This document shows positions 10,310-21,310 of a stretch of DNA of 64,000 bases, piece after piece. The notes below the pieces were generated by a model. That model had not been told where the DNA came from and searched no databases. It saw only the letters and a list, made by a program, of their open reading frames with translations. Both the position numbers and the translations under genes were made by a program. This DNA is from Blastobasis lacticolella (taxonomy: Eukaryota; Arthropoda; Insecta; Lepidoptera; Blastobasidae). Numbering within the stretch: position 1 is the stretch's first letter; every line of letters starts with the position of its first letter. The stretch lies in assembly GCA_905147135.1 (NCBI GenBank), contig LR990042.1:7679545-7743544 (forward strand), read 5' to 3'.

Positions 10310-11098
10310 ATTTTTTTTTTTTGACTAAGTAATATTTATTATTAAATTTTTATATGTCAATGTTTATTATTATTTTTAGTAATAACATACTTTACATAGT
10401 CAAAATGAAAACTTAACACTAGATCCGTATAACTTCGTCATATAACTTAAACTAGATGTTTAACCCACTCTTTGCCAGTCCCGGTGCAAAGGTGCCCATA
10501 ACACTAGCCGCGTTGCCACGCTGAATGGCGATGGACAGCCTCTGCAACAGGAATGACCCAGAGCGGGGGTCACCACCCCTCTCTCTCAATCGATGGCCAA
10601 CGTCTTTAAAAAGCACCCTCGCTTCGTCACACCAACACCCGGTCGTTGCGAGAGGGACAAACAAATAATTGTTTTGCAGGGCGGAGTATTTGTTCCTTTT
10701 CCTAAGGGCCGCAGACTCCGCCGCTACTCCAGCCGCTCTAACGGTGCGACCGAGATGCGAAGCCGAAAAGGTGCTGACACATGTGGCGTCCCATAAAAGA
10801 CATTTGCCCTTCTGCCACGGCACCAGAGTCACACCGTCAGGTCTCTTGCCGTCGGACCTACTCAGTCCGGGAGGCTCCAAGGCGCAAGGAATGTTCGCCG
10901 AAACCAGAGCTCTTCGGACAACATCATTGAGGGCGTGGTGACGTGGAAATCTTCCCGCGCATCGACAGCAACTCAAAGCGTGGTGACCATTGGCCTCAAC
11001 CCGAGAACCGCAGATGCATTGATGAGGTTCGCATACATCGCAGCCCAAGCGAAGAGCCACAGCCACCCGCAAGGACTCGCTATCCATGAGCGTACCCA
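10310..11098 (-). pseudogene. Retroelement C-terminus, CCHC finger plus nuclease-like
   Basis: The 211-codon open frame (10452-11087) begins in VALRLGCD and continues with a CICGSRVEANGHHALSC zinc finger. Next come RH..LND, then DGKRPDGVTLVPW and LLWDATC, a spacing resembling PD-(D/E)XK-like nucleases, and QRLSIAIQRGNAASV near the end. Such modules sit C-terminal to reverse transcriptases in several invertebrate retroelements; I cannot name the clade safely. The ORF ends at a stop at 10452, and an A+T-rich 3' region follows to a T-run at 10310. The N-terminal continuation was separated by the Jockey insertion and reappears at 11885-12050. Start codons here are arbitrary because the gene is broken. 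Confidence 0.7.
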
Positions 11099-11100
11099 GA

Positions 11101-11884
11101 TGTTTTTTTTTTTGTTATACGGCAGACAAACAGGCAAGCGGGCCACCTGATGGAAAGTGGTCACCGCCGCCTATGGACATCAGCAACACCAGGGGAGTCA
11201 CTGATGCGTTGCCCGCCTTTGAAGAGACCTTTAATATACCTCTTGAACGATCCCATGTCATAGTCCAAAGGAAACACTGTGGCTGGGAGCTCATTCCACA
11301 TCCGAATCGTACGAGCGAGAAACGTTCTTTCGAACCTTCGCGTCGTGACCAACAGAGGGTCTACATAGTGAGGATAAGTACCCAGCCCACGGCGGGTGGT
11401 GCGATGGCGCAATTGCGCTGTGGGCACCAGATCGAAAAGTTCCTCGGAACACTCCCCATTGTATAGCCGATAGAACACACACAGGGAGCCAAAGTCCCTT
11501 CGGTTTGCCAGTGGTTCCAACTTGCGTGTTAGTATGGGATCATCGACCATTCGTACGGCGCGTCTTTGTACGGAGTCCAGAGGATTAAGCAGGTCGGCAG
11601 TTTCGCCGGCTCAAAGATGGGAACAATACTCCATATGCGGCCGCACTTGTGCCTTGTACAGCAGCAGGCGCTGCCCTGGGGTGAAGTATCGCTTGGACCG
11701 GTTAAGCACTCCAAGCTTTTTCGAAGCCAGTTTGGCCTTGCCTTCCAGGTGACTCCGGAATCGCACGCTATCCGATATGTCGACACCGAGGATCCCAATA
11801 CTTTTTGAGATGGAAAGGGGTGTTCCTTGAAACTGCGGCACTATGTCAAAGGAATCTTTTTTGGCGGAAAATGCGCAGACCTGC
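11101..11884 (-). mobile_element. Jockey-type LINE, 5'-truncated, nested
   Basis: Reading the - strand, it starts near CAFSAKKDSFD and continues with SIGILGVDIS, KLASKKLGVLNRSKRYF, LYKAQVRPHMEYCSHL, LCVFYRLYNGECSEELFDL and RTIRMWNELPATVFP. It then has a 3' end with CCATCAGGTGGCCCGCTTGC (as read in the gene direction) and a poly(A) tract (T-run at 11102-11113). This is the thumb and C-terminal part of a Jockey-superfamily reverse transcriptase. At least one frameshift near 11540-11620 breaks the frame. It splits the retroelement at 10310-12050. Confidence 0.85.
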
Positions 11885-12050
11885 AATGGCAAAAGTGGCG
11901 ATGGCAAAGCGTGCAACCACGCACCCGACTCTGGCTGCGACACTGCCTTAAGCCTCGCGAGGTCTACTCCCACAGCCACACCCTCTAGCTGCTCCAGCAC
12001 CCTCTTCGCCCCAATATTGTCCCAAGACCGCTGGCTTTCCGGGCATTCCG
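11885..12050 (-). pseudogene. Retroelement fragment upstream of nested LINE
   Basis: The - strand reads SQRSWDN...EQLEGVAVGV...ESGAWLHALPS, the block that precedes VALRLG in this protein type. It is the N-terminal continuation of the CCHC/nuclease-like frame at 10452-11087, displaced by the 0.78-kb Jockey insertion. Confidence 0.7.
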
Positions 12051-13961
12051 TTGTACATAAATATATCAAACAGGCAGCATATTCTTTATATTCAGTAAAA
12101 ATTCTGGTAGGTACGGCACCAGGACAGAAGGGACTTGCATACACTTATAATCTTGTTTTCTTGTTCAAAATGTTTACAACACAGCACTTCCAATTTGCAA
12201 CCCAAACATCACCACATCTGGTCTTCAGGAAACCTAGAATATTGAATAAATGAAAATAAACGTAAATTCGCCATTTATACATTAAATATTTTTTTAAATG
12301 TTTGAACATTTGAAATATTTGGTTCGGAACCCTAATCAATATAAAATTATGGACCGCTATGATTACAATTGTGGACAATGTTTGAGTATAAAATTCTATA
12401 CAACAAATACTAAATCCGACCCTGTTTACATCTAAATATTTCCATATCTATTCAGACACCGAAATATAACTTAATTTGCTAATTATTTTAAATCTGTATT
12501 TAATGGCATGTTGTTTTAAGATAACGATTTAAATTATTGCAAATTCACATTATTACTATACATATTTTTATCACAATTTCTAAAATTGATTTGAATTGAT
12601 AATCACGTTGCACTACATTACACCGCCTTTTAAATGGTTTGATTTAAATTTGATTAGGTAATTATCAAATTTACACCAATGTTTCAAAAGAAACGTTTGG
12701 TCGTTGTTAGCTCGGACAACGTGGTAAACATTCAAAACATTGCGCTCTTCAGTTTCTGACAGGCTCGTTTCTATGGGTGAAAAAACGGGATAGCAAGATT
12801 CATAATCATTGTAGAGTGAGCGAATAGGGAATATTTGTGATTTCTGTTTAGTGTGTTATGTCTGTATAGAGATGCACCAACTATCTGCCGATTTAAAATC
12901 TATGGACAAAGTTATAAGCCAAACTCCTGCCGTTATATTCTTAGTAAATATCAGAGAAATTATATTTGCCGCTAGATGACATCAAGGCGCTAGTTATTTG
13001 CCATCACGTTCCACGAAACTATAAACTCTCCCCGGCTTCGCACGGATTTTTCTTACTCTTATATGCATGTATTAAAATATACGAAAAAATCTCTTAAGTT
13101 TAAAATCGTAACAAAATTCGTTGTGTGGTTTTGAAGGAGTTTACAACTACTTATGTAAAATAAGAAGAAACAGATAAAAATCTTTAAATAAAATGACTAC
13201 TTGACCTTGATTAAAACGATAAGATTGTTGTTTGTTAAACAATTAGTATAGGGATTCATGAGTACCTAATTAGTGACATCAAGGAAAGTATGCAAGTGGT
13301 TAGGTTGTTACAAGTATCTGATAACTATGTTTTTGTAACATATTTATTTTATACAAGGTTTTAAACCTTGTATCAATTTAACCACGGACGTAGGTACGGA
13401 TTTAAAATCATAGCAAAACAAGTTTTCAAATTGTTTTTTTTTCTGGCCGGTTCTTTTGGATATTTTTCCCAAAAATTTATGAAACGTAAAAATTTACGTT
13501 TAGCTTGCGTAACTCGTATTAAGATATACCAAAGTTCCAGGGTTATCAGCAAAACTACAAATATTAGATAGCTTATAGCCCGGATAGAGACAACAGCGAC
13601 TTTTTATAGGAATATCGGAACGAATTGAATATCGGAACGAAGCCATAAAGTAATATTTTTGTAAGTGATTAAGAACTCTAAAAAGACGATTAATAAATGC
13701 ATATTTTATTGTTTTGATGCGGTTGTTACTTACCTACACAAATGTTAAAGAATTTGCTCTTCAAAACTGCTCGTGACTGAAGATGAACGTTCCGGGACGG
13801 ATAAATCGTCTTCAATTTTGTACATTTGCGTACAAAAGCGAGTAGGTACTGTTAGTGGAATAAAACTCAGAAGTTTTTGTATTGAATAAAAACGTAATTG
13901 ATAAATTCAACAGCTGTTGTTTAGTTTATAACCACCAGAATAACGATTAACCAGATACAAC
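12051..13961. other. Intergenic, no gene seen
   Basis: A+T-rich DNA with no supportable coding frame. ORFs at 12145-12378 (-) and 13368-13571 (+) are low-complexity readings of A+T-rich sequence. A CTCCCCGGCTTCGCACGGAT phrase at 13027-13046 is a common dispersed-repeat word. Confidence 0.5.
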
Positions 13962-14048
13962 TTGGTGTTGCCATTTTGAGCACATCTGAATAGATCAATC
14001 CATTTATTTTCTACACAATCGAATGCGTTTTATAAATGGCAACACCAA
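13962..14048. repeat. Short inverted repeat, 15-bp arms
   Basis: TTGGTGTTGCCATTT (13962-13976) and its exact reverse complement AAATGGCAACACCAA (14034-14048) enclose 57 bases. It could be a tiny MITE or chance; no target duplication is obvious. Confidence 0.6.
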
Positions 14049-14539
14049 TCACAAATGTCAAGTTTAACTGTTTATTGTTTATTTTTAACAATCCAGTAGA
14101 TTCCAGGTTTCATCGTTTCCAGGCCATTGAATATTACAAAAAATATTTTTTTTTTCAATTTAAATACAGCGGTAAAACAATTGTTCAGCTGTTGAAAATG
14201 GTTGCCGTGAAGTCTCTGCCTTAGCCTCTTACGGAACAATGGCGAGAGCTATAAGTATTTATGTGTAGTTAAATAAGAATTTAAATAATGTCTAACTACA
14301 GGCGATTTTGTAAGGGTCGGGGTACGAGTTTGATCAAGGTCAGAGCCGATGGATACAAGTAAGCGGTATGAATTCGGTTGGTGTAAAAGGCGGAGATAGC
14401 CCTTGCTACAGTAATGGACGTCCTGGAGCTGAGACTCTGGTGATGATCTCAAATTACATTGCAGTAAGTAATTAAAATTTTTAGATTTAATTCGTTCAAC
14501 TATTCTAAAAAGTATTTTTTTTTAAATAAGTTTTATTTC

Positions 14540-14722
14540 AGATAGTACATAAAATTCCATAAAAATACAATAATACAAAGTCATCAATACAATGTCAAAA
14601 CTTAATACTAATTTTAACAATATCATGCCAGCCAGCATGGCAATGTCAGCCAAATAACCCACCCCTGACCGCTCCCGGTGCAAAGGTGCCCATCACGCTC
14701 GCTGCATTACCGCGTTGAAAAG
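14540..14722 (-). mobile_element. 3' end of CCHC/nuclease-type retroelement
   Basis: The segment GCTCCCGGTGCAAAGGTGCCC at about 14671-14691, then GCATTACCGCGTTG, matches the ORF end at 10480-10530 (GTCCCGGTGCAAAGGTGCCC...GCGTTGCCACGCTG). The A+T-rich 3' region lies to its left. This is a second, shorter copy of the family at 10310. Confidence 0.65.
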
Positions 14723-15762
14723 TATTTAATCAACATAAAATATCTTCTAGCCTATGTGAGCATAAGAAAAAAAAACTGGCGTTACAATATTTTTGCATCT
14801 AAATGTACAGCGTGCCTCGTCTGGCCTGAGCACCGTGACCTCAGCAATCTCACGCTGAGTGATACACATCGGATCATCGACAGGAATGCATTGCATTCAT
14901 AAGAATACATTCTTTACGTTGTATTTTTATTATACAGGGAGGCCGAGCCGACCATGGACACCCGCGATACCCAAATTGCGAATGCACTGCTGCCATAGAA
15001 ATAAAAATAAAATAGGTCAGTAGATCTCCTATGCACACGGGAATTTGTCGCCATGCATGTCATGCATGTCTCGATAGACATATTTTGCCCATAGTATCTG
15101 ACATCTAATGTTATTGCGCAGTAGCATAGTTATTCGTAGTAGTGGCCAACAAACATGGCATTTCTAATTGCTTTACTTTGATCAATTTTTTTTTTTCTGT
15201 GGTTGCCGGTCTTTGAGATTGGTGTATGCTCGTAGGATTATTAATAATTTTCCGGATTTTTTTTAATTTTCAGTCACTTTTATACAATAGTCTATCAAAA
15301 ATCAACAACTCTAAATGCAGTTGCATCCAGAGCGTGTCGTCTGTCGAGTAATGACTTACGGAATCGAAGCGATTATTATATGAAGGTGAGTGTTTCCTTA
15401 GCGCGTTCCATATAAATGTAGTTTGATCATTTTTTCAATATCACGCTATCAAAGCCAGTGAAGTTTTGTAGACGTGATATAGAAACGAATATCTGTGGTT
15501 TGTCAGATTTACGTTAAAATACATTGTTTAACAGTTTAACATCGATTAAATTTTTTTTTAATGATCTTCATCCGAGCACAATGTCACTCCATTATATAAG
15601 TTGACAAATAACTTTTTAACAAGGACTTTAAATTTGTATGAAAATCAAATTAAAGCCTGGCGCAACTTTAAAGCGATATATTTAAACGAAAATCTAACAA
15701 ACTACAGGCATAGATTTTAGTTTTTGGATCACCTCTACAAAAAATTATACTACGTTTGTATG
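14723..15762. other. Intergenic, no gene seen
   Basis: Unclassified A+T-rich DNA that forms the left flank of the LTR-type insertion. A GC-rich phrase at about 14938-14975 has no recognisable protein homology. Confidence 0.5.
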
Positions 15763-15766
15763 AGCG
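15763..15766. repeat. Target-site duplication AGCG, left copy
   Basis: AGCG immediately precedes the TG of the left 910-bp repeat and is repeated immediately after the CA of the right one (22221-22224). Four-base duplications fit LTR-retrotransposon integration. Confidence 0.75.
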
Positions 15767-16676
15767 TGTCAGCTTTAATATAAGTCCTACTTATAACTAC
15801 AGTGTCTTTCATTAGTAAAACCTTTATTTTAGTCATTAGGCTACAGGATAATAACAGAATGTGAGTATGTATCCAAAATCCCAGTGAAATATATGGACAA
15901 CGATGATGATGAAGTATCCAAGGCTGATATTTGTGTAGGAGTTTACTAGAAAATATATTATCTAGGATAACGTATGATTCTAGTGGATATCATTTAATCA
16001 AACAAATGTTTTAAAGATATTAGGTATATTGTAATAAGCAATATAATCCATTATAAAATGAGGTATTTATTTAAACAGCATTAGCTGAATTAAACAAGAT
16101 TTTATAATACAAACAAAGTACCATAGGCAAACCACATTTATACAAAATTCTCACCAAATGTTAAGACACAATTATCGATCACATAATTCAATATTTATCC
16201 TTTAAAATGGGACAGTAGTATTACGTATGATTCAATAAATAAACAATTATATAAATAAATTAACCAATACAAAATATAAAGCAACAATAATACAATGCAA
16301 GTTTGTACTTAACTCTGTGCCGGCTCTGGAGCAAAAGTACCACCCAGTCTTTTGACTGGACCTTTATACTACCTTCTAGCCGGAAATGTCATTTTCTATT
16401 CTCATTTCCGGTCTCCTAAATTTACTGATAGATTGATTAGATGTTAATTTAATGTATTACAATACTTTGAACATTATTATAAATTTATTACATAATTAAT
16501 TAAGGAAGTTTCTCATAAACAGTACTTAACTGAACAAAGACAAATAATCGTTCTGAAACACCACACTTCGTTCTGAAGTTGGTGAAATGTTTACGAAAGT
16601 ATTTTGAAATATTAATTATTATTAATTACGATATTTAATACCAATTAAAACATACTAAAATACCTTATATCTAACA
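15767..16676 (-). repeat. Left LTR (3' LTR of element)
   Basis: The 910 bases begin TGTCAGCTTT and end ATCTAACA on the + strand. The right copy sits exactly 5,544 bases away at both ends, so there is no net indel. Read on the - strand, an AATAAA signal (+ strand 15823-15828) falls about 60 bases before the terminal CA, as expected of an R/U5 boundary region. TATAAA-like words are also present, but I cannot place a promoter with confidence. Confidence 0.85.
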
Positions 16677-17224
16677 CGGCCATACTGACAAGTACTTCGT
16701 CCCTGAAGTACCTATTTATATCAAACTTAGGACAAATTTCCATTTGTGAATCAAATAATAATGTAACATTTTGTGTCATTTACTTATTTAAAACGACTTA
16801 AATTATTATACCACAAATAGGTAAGTTGACTACCAAATTCATTCAGAATTTCAGAATATAATAACTTCTTGCAATGCCACAAATAATTCAATCACAAACC
16901 AGCAAAGTATAAAAATCATATCAGTAATCAGCTTTTATAACCATTAAAATGTATTGCAGTTATTTTTATTGTGCACATTTGTAAATAACCAAATACTGGT
17001 CTGTACTTTCAAAGTCATTTGTCCCGTCATGCCAATTTCCTCACCAGTGCACCGGCACCACCGGTCTCACCGGAGAACCAGATTAGCATCGTCTATGGGA
17101 CTAGCAAAACCTTTTTTATCAATGTAACCTTCAATGCTGAATTATTAAATATTATTCTCGAGATTTCAGAATTATAGCCAAGTTCAAATATAGTCATGAA
17201 GAATCGCATTACAATATTATTATT

Positions 17225-17660
17225 TGGTTTGAGTAGTGACCTGTAATGATGGCCCCATCACCGCCGCCCGTGATACAATGGCCAAACATCAGGATTACTA
17301 CCTAGCACAGCTAAGTTTCGGTAGACGCATAGAGATGTTGGCAGCGTCACTGCTGCCTGGTGAAGGTCGTCTTGCCAACATCAAGCTAACTACCTAGACA
17401 GCAAAGTTCAGTATAAGCCTCCAGGTGATGGCTGCAATCACCGCTGCCCGTGAAGCCAAAGCCACACCAAGCTAAATACCTAGCAGCAATATTCAGTAGT
17501 AGCCTTCCAGGTATGGTCCCATCACTGCTGCCCGAGAAATGGACTTAACCAAGCTCACTACCTAGCAGCAACGTTCAGTATAAGCATCCAGGTGCTGGCT
17601 GCAATCACCGCTGCCCGTGAAGCCAAAGCCACACCAAGCTTACTACCTAGCAGCTATATT
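17225..17660. repeat. ~85-bp minisatellite inside LTR element
   Basis: Units restart at CTACCTAGCAGC-type words at 17298, 17390, 17476, 17558 and 17643, giving periods of 92, 86, 82 and 85 bases. Shared blocks are ATCACCGCTGCCCGTGAAGCC, AAGCCACACCAAGCT and CAGTATAAGC.TCCAGGTG. The second and fourth units are closest to one another, which suggests higher-order duplication. It has no open reading frame of interest. Confidence 0.85.
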
Positions 17661-18776
17661 GTAACACGGTTTCCCACAGCTGGATTCAAACAATCTATAT
17701 AATCATGTCATAATTGGCATTTTTCAATTATAGAAAGTTTAAGTTTAAGTTATCATTTCACTTTTACTTCTATTTATCGAATTATTTACTTAATACATGT
17801 GACTGAATAACTGGTGGCATTTCAAAACTTGTACATCATTAGCATGATTTTCTATAAAATATTATACACAACATTTCTTCGAATAATTACGAATGATGAA
17901 ATAATTCAAACTAGCATAGCATCTTCAATAGCGTTGTTCTTATAGACCCACATCGCAATTTATACCTATAATATTTATCTGTCACCAAAATATCGATTCA
18001 AATAATATTGGTTAATGAAATGGAATACATCACAGGTACAGAGACGATTTTTATAGTACCTTATTAGTAACTACTTCAATTTCTACTTTGACGGGAATCG
18101 AATCCACTGTGCTACTGAAATAGCATATTATTAACGATACGGTCAGCAGACAAGAAAATAGAAAATGTGAATCATGTTATTGTAGGTACATACGTTTTCA
18201 ATTTGCTCGGCCAATTCTGACGTTTTATTTCGAGACTACTAGCGGTAGATAATCCGAATATAGTATATGGAAACAAAGGTAGGCAAACATTATTTTTAAA
18301 TACGAATCGTGTCTATGTAGGTACTTTAATAAATAGCTTGAATTGAATATTTATTGTATGGTAAAAGTTTGTTGAAATAAAAATGAAGTAAACAAAGTAA
18401 ATATTTTGCGTTAAGCCAGGTATCCACCGATCAAAAACTTGTGTTGTCAACACGTGTTGATAAAAAAATGTCCTTTAGGCGGAGAAGCGCCTTTATGCAA
18501 CGTCAAATTTTTCGACAAGAAATTTAATAGATTATTTATGATTTTTCTCAATTTCCTATCATGAACATTATGATTTAAGTAGCTAGTTGATTTAGGAGCA
18601 AAAATTGCTAAACGTAATAAAGTATTATAACGGTACAACCTTGGATTATATCTGCTGTGCCTACCCTATGTCATATAGAAATGATTTTAACCTCCTACAA
18701 TTTTTTTTTTAAATCTTCCCGCGACTACTTTTACATGTTAAAACTACTTGATTAGTCTACATTGCCTATGATATCA

Positions 18777-19194
18777 ATGCCGCCAACCAAAAAAAGCTGC
18801 GACGTTCGAGGAAACATCGTGCTAGAAGTAAGTTTAATCTGAAATTACTAATTAAATCGCTACTTTCCCCACGTTATTGTTGATGTTATTATAGACTTAA
18901 AGATATAAATAGAACACTCAATTAATAATTTTCATGAAAGTAATACATTAGCTGATTAACAAAGTCATTAATTATTTTGTGCAATTTTTTTGTACATTGG
19001 TATACCGTATCAAACGTTCGGTCGTTGATTATAATTGAATTTTTCTGTTGTTACTTTTAAAGCTTACTGAAAATGACAATCTTCAGAGTCTCAATGACTC
19101 AGAATATGATGCCGATGCCAGATGCCGTTTGCCTGGATGCAAGAAAAGAACTACCGCCAAATGCAGTACCTGCCTGTTAGCTCTTTGCCTAATT
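18777..19194 (+). pseudogene. Zinc-ribbon fragment, piggyBac C-terminus-like, two exons
   Basis: A first frame, MPPTKKSCDVRGNIVLE (18777-18827), runs into GTAAGT at 18828. A T-rich tract ending in AAAG at 19062 restores the same phase, continuing LTENDNLQSLNDSEYDADA and then CRLPGCKKRTTAKCSTC...LC before a stop at 19192-19194. The C..GC....T..KC..C....C pattern resembles the zinc ribbon that ends many piggyBac-type transposases, and an IPPT-like phrase before it also fits. No catalytic core is present. The reading direction is opposite to that inferred for the surrounding LTR element, so its intron would survive a retrotransposition cycle. It could instead be another zinc-binding protein end; the splice sites are predicted, not shown. 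Confidence 0.45.
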
Positions 19195-20627
19195 TAGACT
19201 CGTAATTGTTACAAAGCATTTATTTATTTATTTATACTTAATGCACAAACAGTACATTGGCGGACTTAAAGCTAAAATAGCATTATCTACCAGCCTACCA
19301 GGAGAGAACAGTTGACAAAAGGTATGCGGTGCAGGAAGATTACTTACAAGTAACATTTCATGAGTAGTATAACTTATTTCTGTTAAGTATAATTAAAGTT
19401 TCTAAAAGGTCTCACTAATGATAAGATATTTTTTAGTTATTATAAGTAAATTAGTTGTGTTATTAATGAGAAAAAGAGTGATTTTTTCCAAAGATGATTA
19501 AATGTTGTAATTGTGATATTATGAAAACTAGTTAAAGTGCCTAATGAAAATGTAGCTAAGTTTAAACTGTTTAGACTGAAGAATTTCGTCCAATTTTTGA
19601 TATATTTTTTTAATTATTTCTATTATAAATCTTTAAATGTTTAATCATGTTTTTTTTATTATTTTCTTTGCAACGTTAAGACCTAATGTTCAATATTTTG
19701 TACAAAAGATAGAACGATGTAAGTTAACCAAAATGGCCCTTAGACACATAGTATTACGGTAAATATACTCCCAAAATCCTAATAGGCATAGCTTGAATTT
19801 TATGAAGTTTTAGGTCTCTGGGTCTGACAGCAATAATTCAATTTGTGCCCAATTCTGTACAGCGGGTTTTTACTACTACCTTGTTAAATTTTTCGGCTGG
19901 GTGACTCACCTTGTAAAATAGCTACCAAGCTACTCGTGAGTTATGGGTAAATTCGGGAATTTAAAACGAAAATTTAAGTATTTACGGGATATAACGTAAA
20001 ACGAAAATTTACAATGAATTGTGTCTAAATAAGAAGGTTCGTAATATTCAACTGATGTATCCTTTGTGGGGCCAAAGGTACCTACTGAAATAAGATTTTG
20101 ACCAATAAGCATTTAGGTAATCGATAATCCAATATTAATAATAATTTAAACCTATATTAAATTTTAGTGTTTTCTAAAGATATGCAACATGTTGCAACAT
20201 GTTAAGGACAATTATTAAAACAACTTTCATTGGAAACTGTGGAGCAGAAGCTTCGAAAAATTGTCTCATAAACATCAACTTAAACATAGTTCAATGTTGG
20301 AAGGTGGTATCTACAACATTTCCATCCAGTCAATGATTTTAATATTTTCCAATGTGGGTAACCGGTATGTTACGTTTACATAACATAACATAAAGCTGCC
20401 TATCATATAAATATACCCATCAAAATTTACGGGAATATAAAGTTTCCGATGTTCTTTAACTAAATATTTTTAAAACTTAGCAAGTTTTTATCGGTCAACC
20501 GCACAAAACTTAATTTTTTTTTCGTCTAACTACCAATAAGAAAAATTGTTTGAAACATTTTACTTTCGTTAACGTAGTTTTTGGCATGGAAAAGAAGGTT
20601 AAACAATTATGATGTGGTCTTTCTTTG
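19195..20627. other. LTR-element interior, no coding seen
   Basis: A+T-rich sequence with no RT, protease or integrase motif in any frame. Short ORFs such as 19930-20112 (-) are uninformative. The lack of pol here supports the non-autonomous reading. Confidence 0.55.
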
Positions 20628-21294
20628 CTAATTGAGGATGCTATTCTCACATAAATGTTTTGCATTTCTAAAAATATTATAATAAAAGCGGCGTTTTATA
20701 TCTCGATGTAGTGACGCTCGACGTGCAAGAAACAATTCGTGATTCCAAATGTCCAGGATTTGTGCCATAGTAGATGCAGAAGTCACCGACATAGTTTCCA
20801 CGAGTTTCAAAACTAAAGTGGCAGTGGGCAGGCCACAAAATTTCATAGGACCGATGGCCGATGAGGCACAAAGGTCTTCGAATGGGGATCACGTACCGTA
20901 AATTATAGTGTAAAACAGCCCCAGGAGATAGACTGAGCTGGTGGACCAAGCCGATCGTTGCGGAAGGCCCCCTGGCGGAGTATGTCCAGCAGTAGATGTC
21001 CTGGCGTCCGAGATGTTCAGATACAGAACCGGTCGGGGTGTTACCTGTCATGGCAGCTTTGGTGATGCTGTTCCGGTGACGATTTCAACCAGGATCTGCG
21101 AAGCTCTTGACAGCGATGGGCCGCGAAGACGGCACAGCACATTTCCTTTGGTTTTTCGGTCTCTCGATCCCTCCGACATCGATTGGTCGTTCCAAACACC
21201 GTCGTCGTGGATTTGCAAGATGCCTCGTGGAATGTTCTCGTCCATTACGCAGAATCTGAAAAATAGTGATTTTAATATCGATATCAAGAGTTAA
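20628..21294 (-). CDS. Unrecognised ORF cluster beside primer-binding site
   Basis: Three overlapping - strand frames lie directly downstream of the primer-binding site, where gag normally starts: 21287-21048 (79 codons, with MDENIPRGILQIHDDG), 21051-20677 (124 codons, with SVSEHLGRQDIYCWTYS) and 20846-20628 (72 codons). The stretch at 20900-21240 is markedly richer in G+C than the rest of the element. I see no CCHC knuckle, capsid signature or other domain. It may be a frameshifted gag remnant, a captured host fragment, or non-coding packaging/leader sequence. A + strand ORF (20941-21294) overlaps it and is equally unrecognised. Confidence 0.3.
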
Positions 21295-21310
21295 CGAATC
21301 CCACTTCTGA
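21295..21310 (-). promoter_or_regulatory. Primer-binding site, tRNA-Leu-like
   Basis: On the + strand the 16 bases CGAATCCCACTTCTGA read as the T-arm and acceptor 3' strand of animal tRNA-Leu. On the - strand they would therefore anneal to that tRNA immediately inside the LTR. The match starts about five bases in from the tRNA 3' end rather than at CCA. Offset priming is known in some insect LTR elements, but the tRNA identity here is from memory. Confidence 0.6.

Noticed and set aside
10593..10941. Plus-strand ORFs of 67 and 90 codons
   Set aside because: They are shadows of the retroelement frame on the - strand, which has the recognisable finger and RPDG motifs.
17225..17660. CRISPR array
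   Set aside because: Units are about 85 bases with no constant-repeat/unique-spacer pattern, and the DNA is from an insect.
20941..21294. 117-codon + strand ORF as a host gene
   Set aside because: No domain, and it overlaps equally open - strand frames in a GC-rich stretch inside a retroelement; high G+C alone lengthens ORFs here.
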